Source: Plazaster borealis (taxonomy: Eukaryota > Echinodermata > Asteroidea > Forcipulatida > Labidiasteridae). Taken from it: DNA of 64,000 bases. The DNA is taken from positions 77,001 through 141,000 of the forward strand of contig CM037464.1 of the NCBI GenBank assembly GCA_021014325.1, read 5' to 3'. Shown one piece after another: positions 24,601 through 36,240 of this stretch. Both the position numbers and the translations under genes were made by a program. How positions within the stretch are numbered: position 1 is the stretch's first letter; the number at the start of each line of letters is the position of its first letter. The notes under the pieces are model-generated. The model ran no database searches. It was given only the letters and a program-made list of their open reading frames with translations, and had not been told where the DNA came from.

Positions 24601-26126
24601 ACACCTCAACAGCTATTAATCTGTACGGGGAAATATGTTAACTGGCAACATGTTAACTGGCACATTTTACTTTTTAAAATGCTCTCTGACTTACCACAAA
24701 TGACAGCATCCCTTTCCTGTCTGCTTCGGACAGTCTCTTCCTCTAAGCTCACCCAGAAGTCGTTGATGGTAGATAGTAAGTATATAGCCTCTGGACCTGA
24801 AAAAAAAACTGTGTGGCACTGGAACATCCAAGGTTCATGAAGGAACACATCATGTGAACCTTGGCATGCTGGCTCCCAGAAAAAAGGATAGCCGCATCCA
24901 TGGCAAGGTCCCCCATGTTTAAACCGTTCAACTGTGGCTGTAGCATCCAAATTTTGCAGTTGTGATTGTTCCTGCATTTCTGTAAGGAAGGCGAGCAAAA
25001 CATTATAGTAAGAAATGTATAAAAAAAAATAGAAATGTTGCTTATTCTTTAAATTTCCTTGTGTGAAGTACCAACATTCAATACCACACATTTTTAAAGG
25101 AACAACACTAGCTCCAAGCAAGTTATATATAAACAAAATAAAAAAGATGTTGTTTGAAATACTCAACTAATAAATTGTTGAGAATGAATTCCAATGATGA
25201 AATACTTTCCAACTTTAAACTTTCAAAATAAATGGAGGCCTTGTAAACCTCTCACATACCCAATAAATGGAGGTTGCAGTTCCTTGCTTCTTCAGATGGG
25301 GCCCAGCAACATCTGCACACCCTTTGACCAAACACTTTGGTTTTATCATGTTACACAAAGCCATCAAGTTATCATGGTAGACTATATAACATTGTTGTGA
25401 AGCCATCTCTTCAGTACCTGAAGACAACCTGTCTCCTTGCTCATGACTCTCTGTATCATGATGCTCATCATAGTCATCCTCGATGTCAAAAACTACGTCA
25501 CCGATTGATACCTCTGGTAAATCTTGAACATCTACTTGTGAATCATCTAGGCTGAAATTATGAGGGAAAAAATACAAGGTTGACTTGATGTAAATTGGAT
25601 TACCATGATGAACCATATATTGATATCATGATGCTATTATTGTTCTCACATCAAACTCTTACACCAATGTATTGTTAGAACGATCAACAACATGTTTGGG
25701 GTTGTGCACAGTACCAATAAGCTTGGAGCAGCAAGTCATGACCCATGTCACAACACTTTGTGTGATGTTGTTTTTAGTAAAATATACGTTACATGATACA
25801 TATTATTTCTTTTGTCCCCCCCCCCTTTCGGGGGGTGTGTGGGATGGTGCACTCAAGTCATCTTGTTTTTAATACATTTACCCTAACCAATTTTTTACAG
25901 TCCCTACATGTAAAGATAGTAAGGACATCATTGTTGATCAAGTGACTACCAAAGTGGTTGATTTGTTCTTCGTGTAAAAAACTGTTGTTGGTGTGACCAT
26001 GGGTGTAGCAAAATATTTTCTACCTCCATGGTGTGACCAAACCCTTTTAAGTACAGAAAGACTACCAATGTCTTACCTCATTGTCAATGTTGATAATGGC
26101 TCATAGGTCTTATCAGCACTGTCTTC
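21609..26126 (-). pseudogene. Multicopy transposase-like family ('D-SPG-AKY' protein), nine exons, three frame breaks
   Basis: Exons on the minus strand: 26126(gap)-26077, 25551-25260, 24979-24695, 24292-24059, 23183-23107, 22654-22545, 22376-22159, 21954-21890 and 21704-21609, all with AG/GT borders. Motifs in order: YIVYHDNLMALC; a C-x-C-like start (KCRNNHNCKIW); MDAAILFSGS; INDFWVSLEEE; ICGDARNDSPGFSAKYCTYT; EDYSVLKHSYDVWHAAKNLS; DIVKHFW; RWRGILHHVTGVHEW; HNHILMYCSKRFAYR; VYKAQNQLAGIDYM. I recognise a large uncharacterised family in fish, cnidarians and echinoderms (usual core GDGRCDSPG, DVWHAAK); an RNase H/DDE-like fold is my inference. Here GDGRC reads GDARN. Breaks: one T missing in the A/T run at 24800-24808, one base missing near 22585, about four bases missing near 21935 that also bring a stop in frame. 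Exon lengths fit the expected phases only if these bases are put back. The N-terminal exon is in or beyond the gap, and the last exon was not found. Confidence 0.72.
23602..23997 (+). repeat. Inverted-repeat element with TTAA ends, in an intron
   Basis: TTAAAGGCACTGGACACC at 23602-23619 is the perfect complement of 23980-23997. The outermost TTAA on both sides suggests a piggyBac-type TTAA target duplication around AGGCACTGG ... CCAGTGCCT. The element is about 396 bp, noncoding, and lies in the intron between exons 4 and 5 of the transposase-like gene. An oppositely oriented relative lies at 16867-17281. Confidence 0.78.
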
Positions 26127-26626
26127 NNNNNNNNNNNNNNNNNNNNNNNNNNNNNNNNNNNNNNNNNNNNNNNNNNNNNNNNNNNNNNNNNNNNNNNNNN
26201 NNNNNNNNNNNNNNNNNNNNNNNNNNNNNNNNNNNNNNNNNNNNNNNNNNNNNNNNNNNNNNNNNNNNNNNNNNNNNNNNNNNNNNNNNNNNNNNNNNNN
26301 NNNNNNNNNNNNNNNNNNNNNNNNNNNNNNNNNNNNNNNNNNNNNNNNNNNNNNNNNNNNNNNNNNNNNNNNNNNNNNNNNNNNNNNNNNNNNNNNNNNN
26401 NNNNNNNNNNNNNNNNNNNNNNNNNNNNNNNNNNNNNNNNNNNNNNNNNNNNNNNNNNNNNNNNNNNNNNNNNNNNNNNNNNNNNNNNNNNNNNNNNNNN
26501 NNNNNNNNNNNNNNNNNNNNNNNNNNNNNNNNNNNNNNNNNNNNNNNNNNNNNNNNNNNNNNNNNNNNNNNNNNNNNNNNNNNNNNNNNNNNNNNNNNNN
26601 NNNNNNNNNNNNNNNNNNNNNNNNNN
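26127..26626. other. Assembly gap of exactly 500 N
   Basis: The round length suggests a placeholder. Frames drawn across it are meaningless. The N-terminal end of the minus-strand transposase-like gene runs into it, and three related GTCCACRGTTGCTAWCACAAA-type units just to its right (26627-26750) suggest that a short tandem repeat caused the break. Confidence 0.95.
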
Positions 26627-26634
26627 TCCACATT

Positions 26635-26755
26635 CAAACCGTGGACCTATAACAAAAGGGATAATAGGTCCACAGTTGCTATCACAAAGGAAATCATTGT
26701 GGTCCACGGTTGCTAACACAAAGAGTTGAACAAAGGAGGGTCCACGATTGCCGGT
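26635..26755. repeat. Short tandem repeat beside the gap
   Basis: GTGGACCTATAACAAAAGGG, GTCCACAGTTGCTATCACAA, GTCCACGGTTGCTAACACAA and GTCCACGATTGCCGG are variants of one unit of roughly 35 bp, which may extend into the gap. Confidence 0.55.
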
Positions 26756-26762
26756 GTTTACA

Positions 26763-26765
<3 letters not shown>

Positions 26766-26794
<29 letters not shown>
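26766..26794. repeat. (TG)n microsatellite
   Basis: An uninterrupted TG run of about 28 bases. It produces the histidine/threonine and cysteine/valine strings seen in translations here, which are not proteins. Confidence 0.95.
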
Positions 26795-26795
<1 letters not shown>

Positions 26796-26799
26796 ATGT

Positions 26800-29580
26800 A
26801 CGTGTTGTGATTGTGCACCCTAGTGTGCTAATCAGCAGTACAATCAGTCCCATCATGCATTACTACAAGCTTATCAGCCTATCGCAGGCGGTTTTGTATG
26901 GAACCAGTGGGGCCGAGCGAATGGTAACCTCAGATGGGTGCACTTCACTAAAGAGAGAGAACCTCATGCGCGGAGCCTCATTAATAAAATGTAAAACCCA
27001 CCACTGTTCCTGTAAATCAATGAGTTGAAGGTCATGGCTTTTATGGATTGTTGACAAAATTTCAAATGTTGTGCTCCTGGGGTTGTTGACTTTAAAATCT
27101 ATTGGGCAAAGACAAAAGAGTGGGAATCCAGTGAATAAAGTCTTATCGCTTTGCCAAAATATCTGAAAAAGGTTTATTAAATACAATAACCAAATAATAG
27201 TAACAATATTAGTCTCCAAATAACAATTAAGTATTTAGTAATACTATGAGACTCTATGAGAAACATCACTTCAAAAGTGATGGCAAACTACATATTGTAC
27301 AATTAACACTAATGAGGAAACTGAACTTTAAAACTTCATGGCCACAACTACCAGTAAAACACATTCCAAAGCCTAGCCTATACAGATTTAATACTCATTG
27401 CTATGGCAACTGATTTCCCACTGTATGACTCACCCAGTTTATACCTCCATGTCCAGTGGTAGCTAACCACACTTGCATGTGATCTCTACATGCTAGGCAC
27501 GTGCACTAAACGCACAAGCAGATCCTTGTTGTAGCTGACCTAATTCATGTATTTAATACTAGTACTACAGTGGCATGGTAATTTTTTCTCCAATGTATAA
27601 TGTATACCCAGTGTATACACCTTTCTTAAAAGCATGAGTTCATCATTTTAATCGTCAACTAGGCTTCAGGCACAGTGCCACCAAGTATCCAGTAAGCCCT
27701 GCCCCATTTTCCATCGACCAATCACAGCCGTGAAATTTGTGATCACCAATGGAAGCTGCGCCTGTAGCCTCGTTTTGGATTACAAAGTTTCATCGGCTAA
27801 CTTTTCATCCAATACATTACTATAATGTATCTAACACAATTCAATTTACCTAAATACATGTATCTGGTGGTGATGCTGATTAATCCAAACTAAAAAAAAA
27901 AACATAATTATTGCTTACCTGTTTCTCACTAATTCTCTGAAACCCAATAAAACCATTAAAACTTGCCATGGACGGTTGTAATTTATATAACTACTCACTA
28001 CACATATCATCTAAACTACGTCTTAATATCAGTGGGAAAAATGCAGAATAATAGTTTCTCTACAATAATAGAAAATATCAGTATCAGAAGGAAATATAGG
28101 TTGCTCCTGTCTTCAAGTTCAAAGAAACATTTACCCTTATCAAATAGATCAACTCAAGTCATCTACACTTCAAGTAATTGATAATGTGAACAATGGAAAT
28201 AATGGATTAGATGTAGAAATAAAGAAATTAGTACATACCGATATGGACAAACACACAAGAATGGGACTCCAGTGAGTGTATAGTCTTATCACTTTGCCAA
28301 AATATGTAAAAGTGAACAGACACACTCACCTCCTGTTGCCCTCTGGTGTGTCTGTGGCCAATACCACATTTTATAGGGGGAGACACATTCTAAAAACTAC
28401 ATTTTTCTTGGAGGGGCTCACATAACATTATGGTCCGTTTGCAGCCCTTGTCTTTGTAGGGAGTGATGGTTTGTATTGTTATTCATATTCCGGGTTTCCC
28501 AGTGTCCACAGGGGTATCGATCATGTGATTCAAAACGACCAATCGGTTGAAATAACTTGCCATTAAGTTGTGTTTATTTTATCATCCCTTCCGTCGTTCA
28601 CACTTTGGTACCTTCCATAAATATTTAAATGACTATGACATTTTGTGTAAGCCTACAACTTTGAATGTTGAACAGAGCTGTACGCCAAGGTACAGTCATA
28701 CAAGGAATTTGTGTACACGTTTACACCCCTATGTTCCAACATCCCTATTTCGACTGTTCCGACACCCCTAGTGTATTTTCCTTATATTGACCCTAACCCT
28801 AACCCTAACCCTAACCCTATCAAGTAAATCATTCGGAACAGGGGTGTGTCAGAATATAGAGCAGTCACCATACACTAATGCCGTTATGAGATTCATATTT
28901 GTGTTAAAAACCCAATATTGGGTGTTTTCATTTTGCAACTATTTTCAAGGAAACTACAACATAACTGACTCTCTGCAAATTTGATCTTTTCCGAGAAAAT
29001 CAAATCACTTCTGATTCATAATAATATCATATCAAAAGCACATACGGCCCCGGAGTTTACTCAGTGAGTAAAATGAAGTTTGTATAACACCTAAATGCCA
29101 TGGGGCCGATTTCACAAAGAGCTAAGATTTATACAAATCACTATTGGTGATATTGACAACCCATCTTGAGTCGAATCTTACCATCGCTTTGTTCAGTCGA
29201 TCCCTGGTCGATTGTATTTCAGTTTGTCGTCATCATCTCTGTTTTTACTTCCATGGTTAAATCAATATATTTGTGTGTAAAGTAAAACTAGGAACTATAC
29301 TATGTGTGATGGTCAGATTAATCTTTGAGAAAATCATACAATACAAGGTTGTTTAAAGGTACAATACATAAACAGCATTGTGCAGACTGCAGGGAGACTG
29401 CTAAGAAATTATAAGGAAAAACATGTTGCAGGACGCGCAATGCGTATATAGGGACCTACATTTACTGTTAATATTATTAGTTGATGTAGTTAAGCTTACA
29501 TTCAAACAATTATCAAACACTCTGAATTAGTTTACAGGTTTGTATGCACTAAAGATGTTTTAAATATGAAAAAAAAAAAA
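26800..29580. other. Intergenic, no gene recognised
   Basis: No exon can be supported. The tract near 27125-27170 (GAATCCAGTG ... ACTTTGCCAAAATAT-like) recurs in diverged form near 28258-28310, so both are short dispersed repeats. A 118-codon minus frame (26863-27219) covers the first copy and has no recognisable domain. Confidence 0.45.
28791..28819. repeat. Interstitial telomere-type repeat, (CCCTAA) x about 5
   Basis: Almost five exact CCCTAA units, the complement of the metazoan telomere repeat TTAGGG. Flanks contain related ACACCCCTA and GTTCC words on both sides. The tract is short and internal to the sequence, so it does not mark a chromosome end. Confidence 0.85.
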
Positions 29581-29589
29581 ATCATAGGC

Positions 29590-31880
29590 GGGGGGGGGCA
29601 GTACTGTTTTCTCTTTCCTGTCTATATTCGCAAGCAATCGCCAAATAAACCAGATGTGTTTTCATTTATAGCAACATTACATGAAATTAACTTTAGCTAG
29701 GTCAAGGATGAGGTCCCAGGACACTCAGAAAACAACATCCATTTTTTTCAGGGAATATTTACTTTGGCGGAAAGTCTCTCATTGCAAAGTTGCGCTATCG
29801 CGGGGTTTAAAGATAAATTATGCATCTCAAACATATTTATATTTGTTCTTTGATGTGCAAACTTTTAACAGCACATAATGTAAGTATTCGATCCACATGT
29901 ATGGATTGTTAGAATTCAGAGACAATAGTCTGAACTTCTATAAATGTATATATCCAGACCTTACTGCTGTTTTTCACTGTATTCAGCTGAAACTTTCAAA
30001 AGTAACTTTTAGTGTATCCTCCATGTTATTGTTGCCACTAAATCAGCATTACCAATCCATGACCCTATACCTTCGTCATTATACAGAAGCTTTCTTACAA
30101 GCTCCTTCAAGTTCAAAACCAGATTTATAAATAAAGGATTTCATTAAAGTCACTACCATTTCACAAAGGGTTTTCTGTTTCATTCGGACATTCAACTTGA
30201 GAGTTATGTTGTGTTTCAAAGCATACAAAGACAATTATTGTTATAAGATAATGCAAATTGAATTGAATTCAGCCTTTCATTGGTGTAATTGTAAACCTAG
30301 CCTTATATATTCATTTGCCCTTTCTCTTTATATATGGAAATGATGAGCCATTATAATCTATTGCCACCAGCTGCCGCTGAAAAATCCGTTATAATCTATT
30401 GGCACCAGTTGCCACTGAAAATCTACACTGTTTCCTTTTCCTGTTTATGCAAACCGACCAGCTTTGTTGTAAATTATCCAAACAGTACCAGAACCTGACT
30501 TCAGCTAAATGTAAGGTCCCTGGGGACTCAGCAAACCACAACCAATTTCCCAGGGATCTTCATTCTCTTGTGAGGAAACGCCTTTTCTGGTTTCGCCACT
30601 GTTTGTACCTCTCGCTTTCATACAACATCTAAGTGGCAACTTTGCCATTACGAGAATGATGAAGCGTGTAAAAGGTGATGCAAGGATATTGTGCAAACAC
30701 CAGCTGCCTTGAGGTACCGACATCACTGACTGGAGTATATGAACAATGCTTGTTTTATTCGAGGGTTGAACATGAACAACGTGGTGAATTGCTTTTTGGT
30801 GTTCTACTTGTTATTATACAGTTTGTCTCAAAGACGAGACGCAGCATGCATTGCTTTTGAAATTCGCACTTATTACCCAAAAAACAGATAAGTTCAAAAA
30901 AGGAAAGAAAAAAAAACAACAAAAAAAAACAAAAAAAAACCTGCTTATGGCGCATAGCACTAAACTAAGACATATCATAACAGTTTAATGCATGTTGCAA
31001 AAGACACTGTGACAGCCCTGGCCAATTTCTCTCCGGGACCATTTGTCGACGAGAGGCCGATATTGCCTGGTGCCCAACACATGGTTTTAATCACGAGGAC
31101 CAATTAATATTGACCACTGGTTGAAAACAAAACAAATATGGTCCATTGGCAAACTAGGCCCTGTTTATTGCTGGTGTTGTTGTTGCTTGCTTTTGTGATG
31201 ATTGAAAATGTATTTTGGTGAAGCTGTTGCCAATAAAATCACTTAAAAAGCATTTATAACAAAGGTTTCTTAGATGTTTACTCATTGTGTGTCTATACTT
31301 CACTTAAAAATGGGCATTCTGCAACTAAATAGTAATACACAACTATTGTACATAACAATTAACAGATTGCTGTGTAAGCCGTTTACACAACTAATAGGTA
31401 CCTTTACACATCATTTTGTGAAATAAATTAAACAGTATAAACCAATTATTGTGTAAACCGTTTACACAACTAGTTGGGTAAATTAGTTTCTTACACAGTG
31501 TAAAATTTAAGCAATAGCTGTGTAAACCGCTTACACAACCTGTTGTGTAAATAAATGTTACACATTACTGTGTAAAATGTTCACAAAACTGTTGTGAAAC
31601 TGTTTCACAGGTGTGATTGGTCTCATTTACATCTAGTCTCACTCGCTTTCTTTCTCTAGAAGAAAATAAGGAAATCGGACCATTTTCGTTTCTTGACACC
31701 GGTTGCCACTGACAGTTTACGTATCCCCTCTCGGTTGTCCTGTTTGTTTGAAAATCGACCAGCTTTGTTGTAAATTATACAAACAGTACCAGAACTTGAC
31801 TTTAGCTAGGTCGAGGTATAAGGTCCCTTGGAACTCAGCAAACCACCTCCAATTTCCCAGGGATCTTCATTCTCTTTTGA
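29590..31880. repeat. Three diverged copies of a dispersed repeat
   Basis: Copies lie at about 29677-29757, 30380-30590 and 31695-31880. The shared core is CCAGAACTTGACTTTAGCTA, AAGGTCCC, ACTCAGCAAACCAC and CCAATTTCCCAGGGATCTTC. The second and third copies share about 190 bp with moderate divergence. Function and class unknown; all are in the same orientation. Confidence 0.6.
31371..31537. repeat. Repeated palindromes TGTGTAAACCGTTTACACA
   Basis: Near-perfect palindromes occur at 31371-31389, 31450-31468 and 31519-31537, with degenerate half-sites continuing to 31600. The GTAAAC/GTTTAC halves resemble forkhead-factor sites. They may be a decayed tandem repeat. Confidence 0.65.
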
Positions 31881-31889
31881 AAAAAAAAA

Positions 31890-34860
31890 AAAAGACAACA
31901 AGAAGGGGGAAGGAAAGAGAGAGGAAAATGGAAAAAGTTGCAAGTTTGTGTGTGTAGTTTTTGTTTTCCCCTAGCGACAGGATGGATTTTTATTTCATCT
32001 TTATGCCATTCGCATGTTTTTCTTTCTGCCAAAATTACTCTTTTAACCTTTCGGGAAGACAAGGGGAGACTCCGGAAGGCACATTTTTTTCCTTGTTTTA
32101 ATTACTGAAAAATGTTTGGGCCAATTCCGCTGAAGCTACATGTAATCCTTAATTAATGAAACCCTCTAGTTTGACATTCTAAAGTCACCTTTAACACTGA
32201 GGGCTGTACAGGTCAGGCATATTGTGGGATAGCTTGGGCTCCAGCCGAAGCTTATTCATTTGTGTACAATGTATAAGCCCATTGTGTTGTGTGCAGATCT
32301 AATCCCCTTGAGTTTCACCACTGCCAAGCTAGCAAAGCTCAATGCTATGAGTCATCCTAGTCTAGTGACAGGTTGTAAATAAACAGAAAAAGGATTGTGT
32401 CAACCAAACAATGTTATATACGCGTAATAGAAACTGCCTTCCGTGAGCTCCCCTTTGGCTACGCGGGTAATTTGAAGGGGGTGCAACTCGCAAGGTTAAA
32501 ATGTCTCATTTGTAATTTTTTGAATGTGCAAGTATTAACATCAGGTGGCCTTTTGTAAGCCATCGTACCAATTTGTTCGGGATAAAATATTATTTCACAT
32601 CGTTCCGGCTTACAATTGGTTTTCTCCTTTTCAAGGCATTATTTCCAAACAAGTGTAGAGATTGTACCACACTTAAATTTGAAAAAAAAAAAACGCCGGA
32701 ATTTGTTTTCCCACAGCACAGTGTTTTTAATGAATTTGAATGAAGCCAGATGCACTGACCAGATCCAAACAAGTGTCATCATGTGTTGCTTTATTTCCAC
32801 AATTTTTTTAAAGTCGGGTATGTGCAGAGGATAAAACAGGGCCTGCAATCTAAGGCCTACCTTTTCCAAATTACACATCAAATTTATGCCCAGGTTAAAC
32901 TTTAATTTTCATTTTTTAACAGTAATCTGATGTAAATGATTATTATGTGACACCACCTTTTGCAAAACAAAGGATTATCGGTAGTATCTGGGTTTTCCGC
33001 CCACTTAATCTGATATAGATCAGAAGTGCTTAAAAGGTGTGAATTTCTCTGTGTTTAGGCATACGGAGGCTTGATATTTCACCCTCTCAAAACACCAAAA
33101 GCTCAAATCTCAGGGGGCGTCGCCGTAAGGCCAGCCCCTGGACCCCTAGCCTTGTCCAAGGCTCTTTACTCAAGCACCCCGCTTTGAATTCACCAGGTAG
33201 CATAACAATACTGGCACGGTACTACTGCGGCACTTGATATACAGTATACCGTGGGGTCGAAGCATGGTTTTTCAACATCGTACGAAAAAAAAAAAACGAA
33301 GCCGAAACAGAGCCTTGTTCCCACTGTAAACGACAGCTTATGTTTCTCTTTATCATTGCGCCGGGATTCCAGCGCAAATTGCGTATGCTGGAATCGGATT
33401 TTGAATATTCATTTCCTGTACTGGGCGGATAATCGTCCAATAACGCGGCTAGAAGTGTTTACGCGTGGCGCGTTAAACTGGGAAAATATGTAAAGGGGTC
33501 ACAACAGGTATATTTTCAGCTTACTTATTTAATATTAATGAATGACAATTAAACAGTCTGTACATGCATAGTGTAGTTGGTCCTGTGTAAAGAAAAGGTA
33601 TAGAAAAAAGACTTACCTTTAGAATCAGTACGTGAGTTAGAGATCAAACAACTCCAGGAAGTTTCAGTGCAGCTTTGTGAAGAACGGAGCTATCCATCTG
33701 GTTTTATATCACTCCAGAAATACAGGGGCAGGACAATGGTCCATGGTGATTATGGAGCAGTCAGCACGTGCCGTTGATGATTGGTGGATTAAAAGTCGCC
33801 AGTTTCCGCCTGAGACACTCAATACATGTACTTGTGTATGTTCATTGGTACTCATAGGGAAACAATGCTTGTTTACAGTGTTCATTGTGTTTTCAGGGAA
33901 AAATGTGATTTGATACAGCCATGGGTTCTACATACTTCCTTAAAGTGTTCTTGAAAAACTGCCCAAATATACAGGGTATTTTCTATCATTCTCTGGCAAA
34001 GTACATGTTCTTGATACTAATGAATAGCTTCCAAAACATTATTGTTGGTTTGTCCGACCACAATTATTGAATCCAAAACCCGAAAACTTAGTTTGATATT
34101 TAAATTGTTGATATTATATTTGTGAACTGTTTAAATATTGCTGTTTAGAACCAAATCCACTGCATGAAATTTGGACACAGAAAGGTTCATTGTAGTTAGC
34201 AATCGTTTGTATAATGACAATATAAATGGCACTGATATCAGGGTTAGACCAGCAAAGTGAGACCAACGGGCAAGGCAGAATAATTCGAACTTTGCCCTGC
34301 TATTTCCGTGAAGAGGACACTTTTGCAGTTCCACAAATAATATATTCGTTAGGTGAAACTGGAAACCTTACTATGTTGGATTGTTAGATACACTTTTGAG
34401 AAATTCCTACAAGGTTTTTAAAATGTACAATACTTGGAAGAATGTGTTGCAGCCCTGCAGTTCAAGTGGTGTAAAATATAGAAATCTTGAATTTAAGGTG
34501 GGCGGGGAAAGAACAAACCTGAGGGAGTTGGCTTAAGACTTTACCATGACTGACCACATACTATACCTTAACTTTTCTGACCCTTATTTTAGCCCAAAAC
34601 CAAACGCACTTTAGGTTTCGGTACAGGGAACATTTGTAAGTTTCTCAAAAAATTGAACGTGAACTTTGGAAAACACGGGTTGACTGTGTCACCTCGGTCG
34701 AAAACAACCTGGTCCTGATTTACTTAACGCCTATTGTTTAATTTCAAACGATGTATTAAGAGTTGTTTTTAGTTATATTTTAAAATGACGCTTTTGGTCC
34801 CGATGATTATTGATTGTTATTTCTGCAGTATTGAATTGTAATATTTTGTATCTACAATGG
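31890..34860. other. Intergenic, no gene recognised
   Basis: There is no supportable exon. Around 33105-33160 a GC-rich tract (CAGGGGGCGTCGCCGTAAGG, then CCCCTGGACCCC) resembles a worn hairpin end of a repeat. Confidence 0.45.
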
Positions 34861-34867
34861 CAAAGAA

Positions 34868-35465
34868 ATGATGACGAAAACTACAATAAAGAAACTGAAT
34901 ACTAAATCGAAGGCAGTTGAGCGGACGTCTACCAACGACTTAATGACGGGCCAGCGGGAAACCGGAACACCACCACGGACTGTTGGTCTTGATAAGTGCC
35001 GTTTGCCTACCTTCAAACCCCTTGTTGTGTCTACCTACAACGTTCGTACTCAATACCAACAAGGGAAAACCAATCAACTTCTCATGGGTTGTGCAGATGA
35101 AGGTACTGACATTGTCGGTATACAGGAGCATCGACTATTAACCACCAACCAAATTGGTCAGATGATAAGAACTGGGTACTTGTCTACAGTTCAGCCAACG
35201 ACAGGAGACCGGGGGCGTTGGACTACTCATGTCTAAACACATCTATAAATGTCTCCAGAACGTTCGAGTCATTACAAACAGGATTCTAACAGCAACATTC
35301 TTTGGAAATACCATTTAACAGTAACCACTGTGTATGCTCCAACAGAGTGCTCTGCCACGCAAGAAAAGGAAGCTTTCTATACTTCCCTGAATGACCACTT
35401 AGATCAAGTCAAGGGGCATAACATCCACGTAGTCCTAGGTGATTTCAACGCTAGAGTTGGACATT
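34868..35465 (+). mobile_element. LINE fragment keeping its 5' half (APE-type endonuclease), reverse transcriptase missing
   Basis: From an ATG at 34868 the frame reads about 122 codons and contains VVSTYNVRTQYQQGK and DIVGIQEHR, typical of the start of an APE-type LINE endonuclease. A frameshift follows near 35210 (GVGLLMSKHIYKC is in another frame). The last readable part is VTTVYAPTECSATQEKEAF, then VVLGDFNARVGH, and a stop at 35465-35467. The reverse transcriptase that should follow is absent. This is the reverse of the usual 5' truncation, so a later deletion or insertion removed the 3' part. Confidence 0.75.
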
Positions 35466-35495
35466 GAACAGCAATTTTGAAGTCACTTGATGCCT

Positions 35496-35697
35496 AATTC
35501 ACACTACAAAAAAAAACTCGGACACGGGTCCGACACGTGTTAACTAGTGAACCTTTTCACACTGCAACATTTAAACACGGCACTGAACCGTGTAGAGCGC
35601 TCACCCCGTGTCGAAACTAACCCTGCTCGGTAGTAGGGTTGAGAGCTCCCTAACCGTGTTGAGAAGTCTAACACGTGTCAAAAGCCGTAGTGTGAAA
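35496..35697. repeat. Small inverted-repeat element, about 200 bp
   Basis: TTCACACTAC at the left and GTAGTGTGAA at the right form 10 bp inverted ends. The interior has several CACGTGT/ACACGTG-type words and CCGTGT repeats. It starts just where the LINE fragment stops. Confidence 0.5.
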
Positions 35698-35814
35698 CGC
35701 TTTTGGGTTATACTTCGATCCGTGTAAAGCTAGCTAGCTGGTACCGCGGTGCGTGCTCTGTAGTTAAAAAGCGACAAACAAACAAATTTTATGATTTTAC
35801 CCGTGTAAGATACT

Positions 35815-35945
35815 TATACACCATTTTGGCAGTGGGTCTTTCAGTGTTTCCGGCTCCAAATTATGGAATGATTTACCACCACCATACGGTCTTGTAATAG
35901 CACCACTGCTTTCAAACGCCAGTTACAGACACACCTAATCTGTTT
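35815..35945 (+). mobile_element. LINE tail fragment (end of a CR1/jockey-type ORF2)
   Basis: In shifted frames this reads FSVSGSKLWNDLPP, then IRSCNSTTAFKRQLQTHL-like residues. That is the typical C-terminal end of LINE reverse-transcriptase proteins (SF-V-APKLWNSLP ... FK-LKTHL). At least one frame change is needed. Very short and dead. Confidence 0.55.
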
Positions 35946-36017
35946 ATTATGTCTATCTTTGTTGCTTTGCTAATAATTTATTTTATTCTGCTTTGGGTTT
36001 TTTTCACATCTTTTTGT

Positions 36018-36240
36018 TAGGTGTTCGGGCATTAAGCCCGAACAACTCCTTGTTTTTGTTCGTTTTTTTTTTTTTTTAGGTGTTCGGGCAAAAAAAAACG
36101 AAAAAAAAACCGAACAAAAACAAGGAGTTGTTCGGGCATTAAGCCCGAACAACTCCTTGTTTTTGTTCGTTTTTTTTTTTTAGGTGTTCGGGCATTCAGC
36201 CCGAACAACTCTTTGTTATTGTTCGGTTTTTTTTTTTAGT
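36018..36240. repeat. Compound hairpin leader of the array, with a 26 bp-arm palindrome
   Basis: Hairpins based on AGGTGTTCGGGCATTAAGCC recur, separated by T-runs. Bases 36112-36137 are the perfect inverted complement of 36143-36168 around five bases, so the tract can extrude a stable cruciform. The middle piece is an inverted copy of its neighbours, which suggests a foldback or template-switch event. Confidence 0.75.

Noticed and set aside
26073..26818. Long frames of 174-244 codons across the N gap
   Set aside because: Almost all residues are unknown bases; the flanking parts are a TG microsatellite and the end of a real exon.
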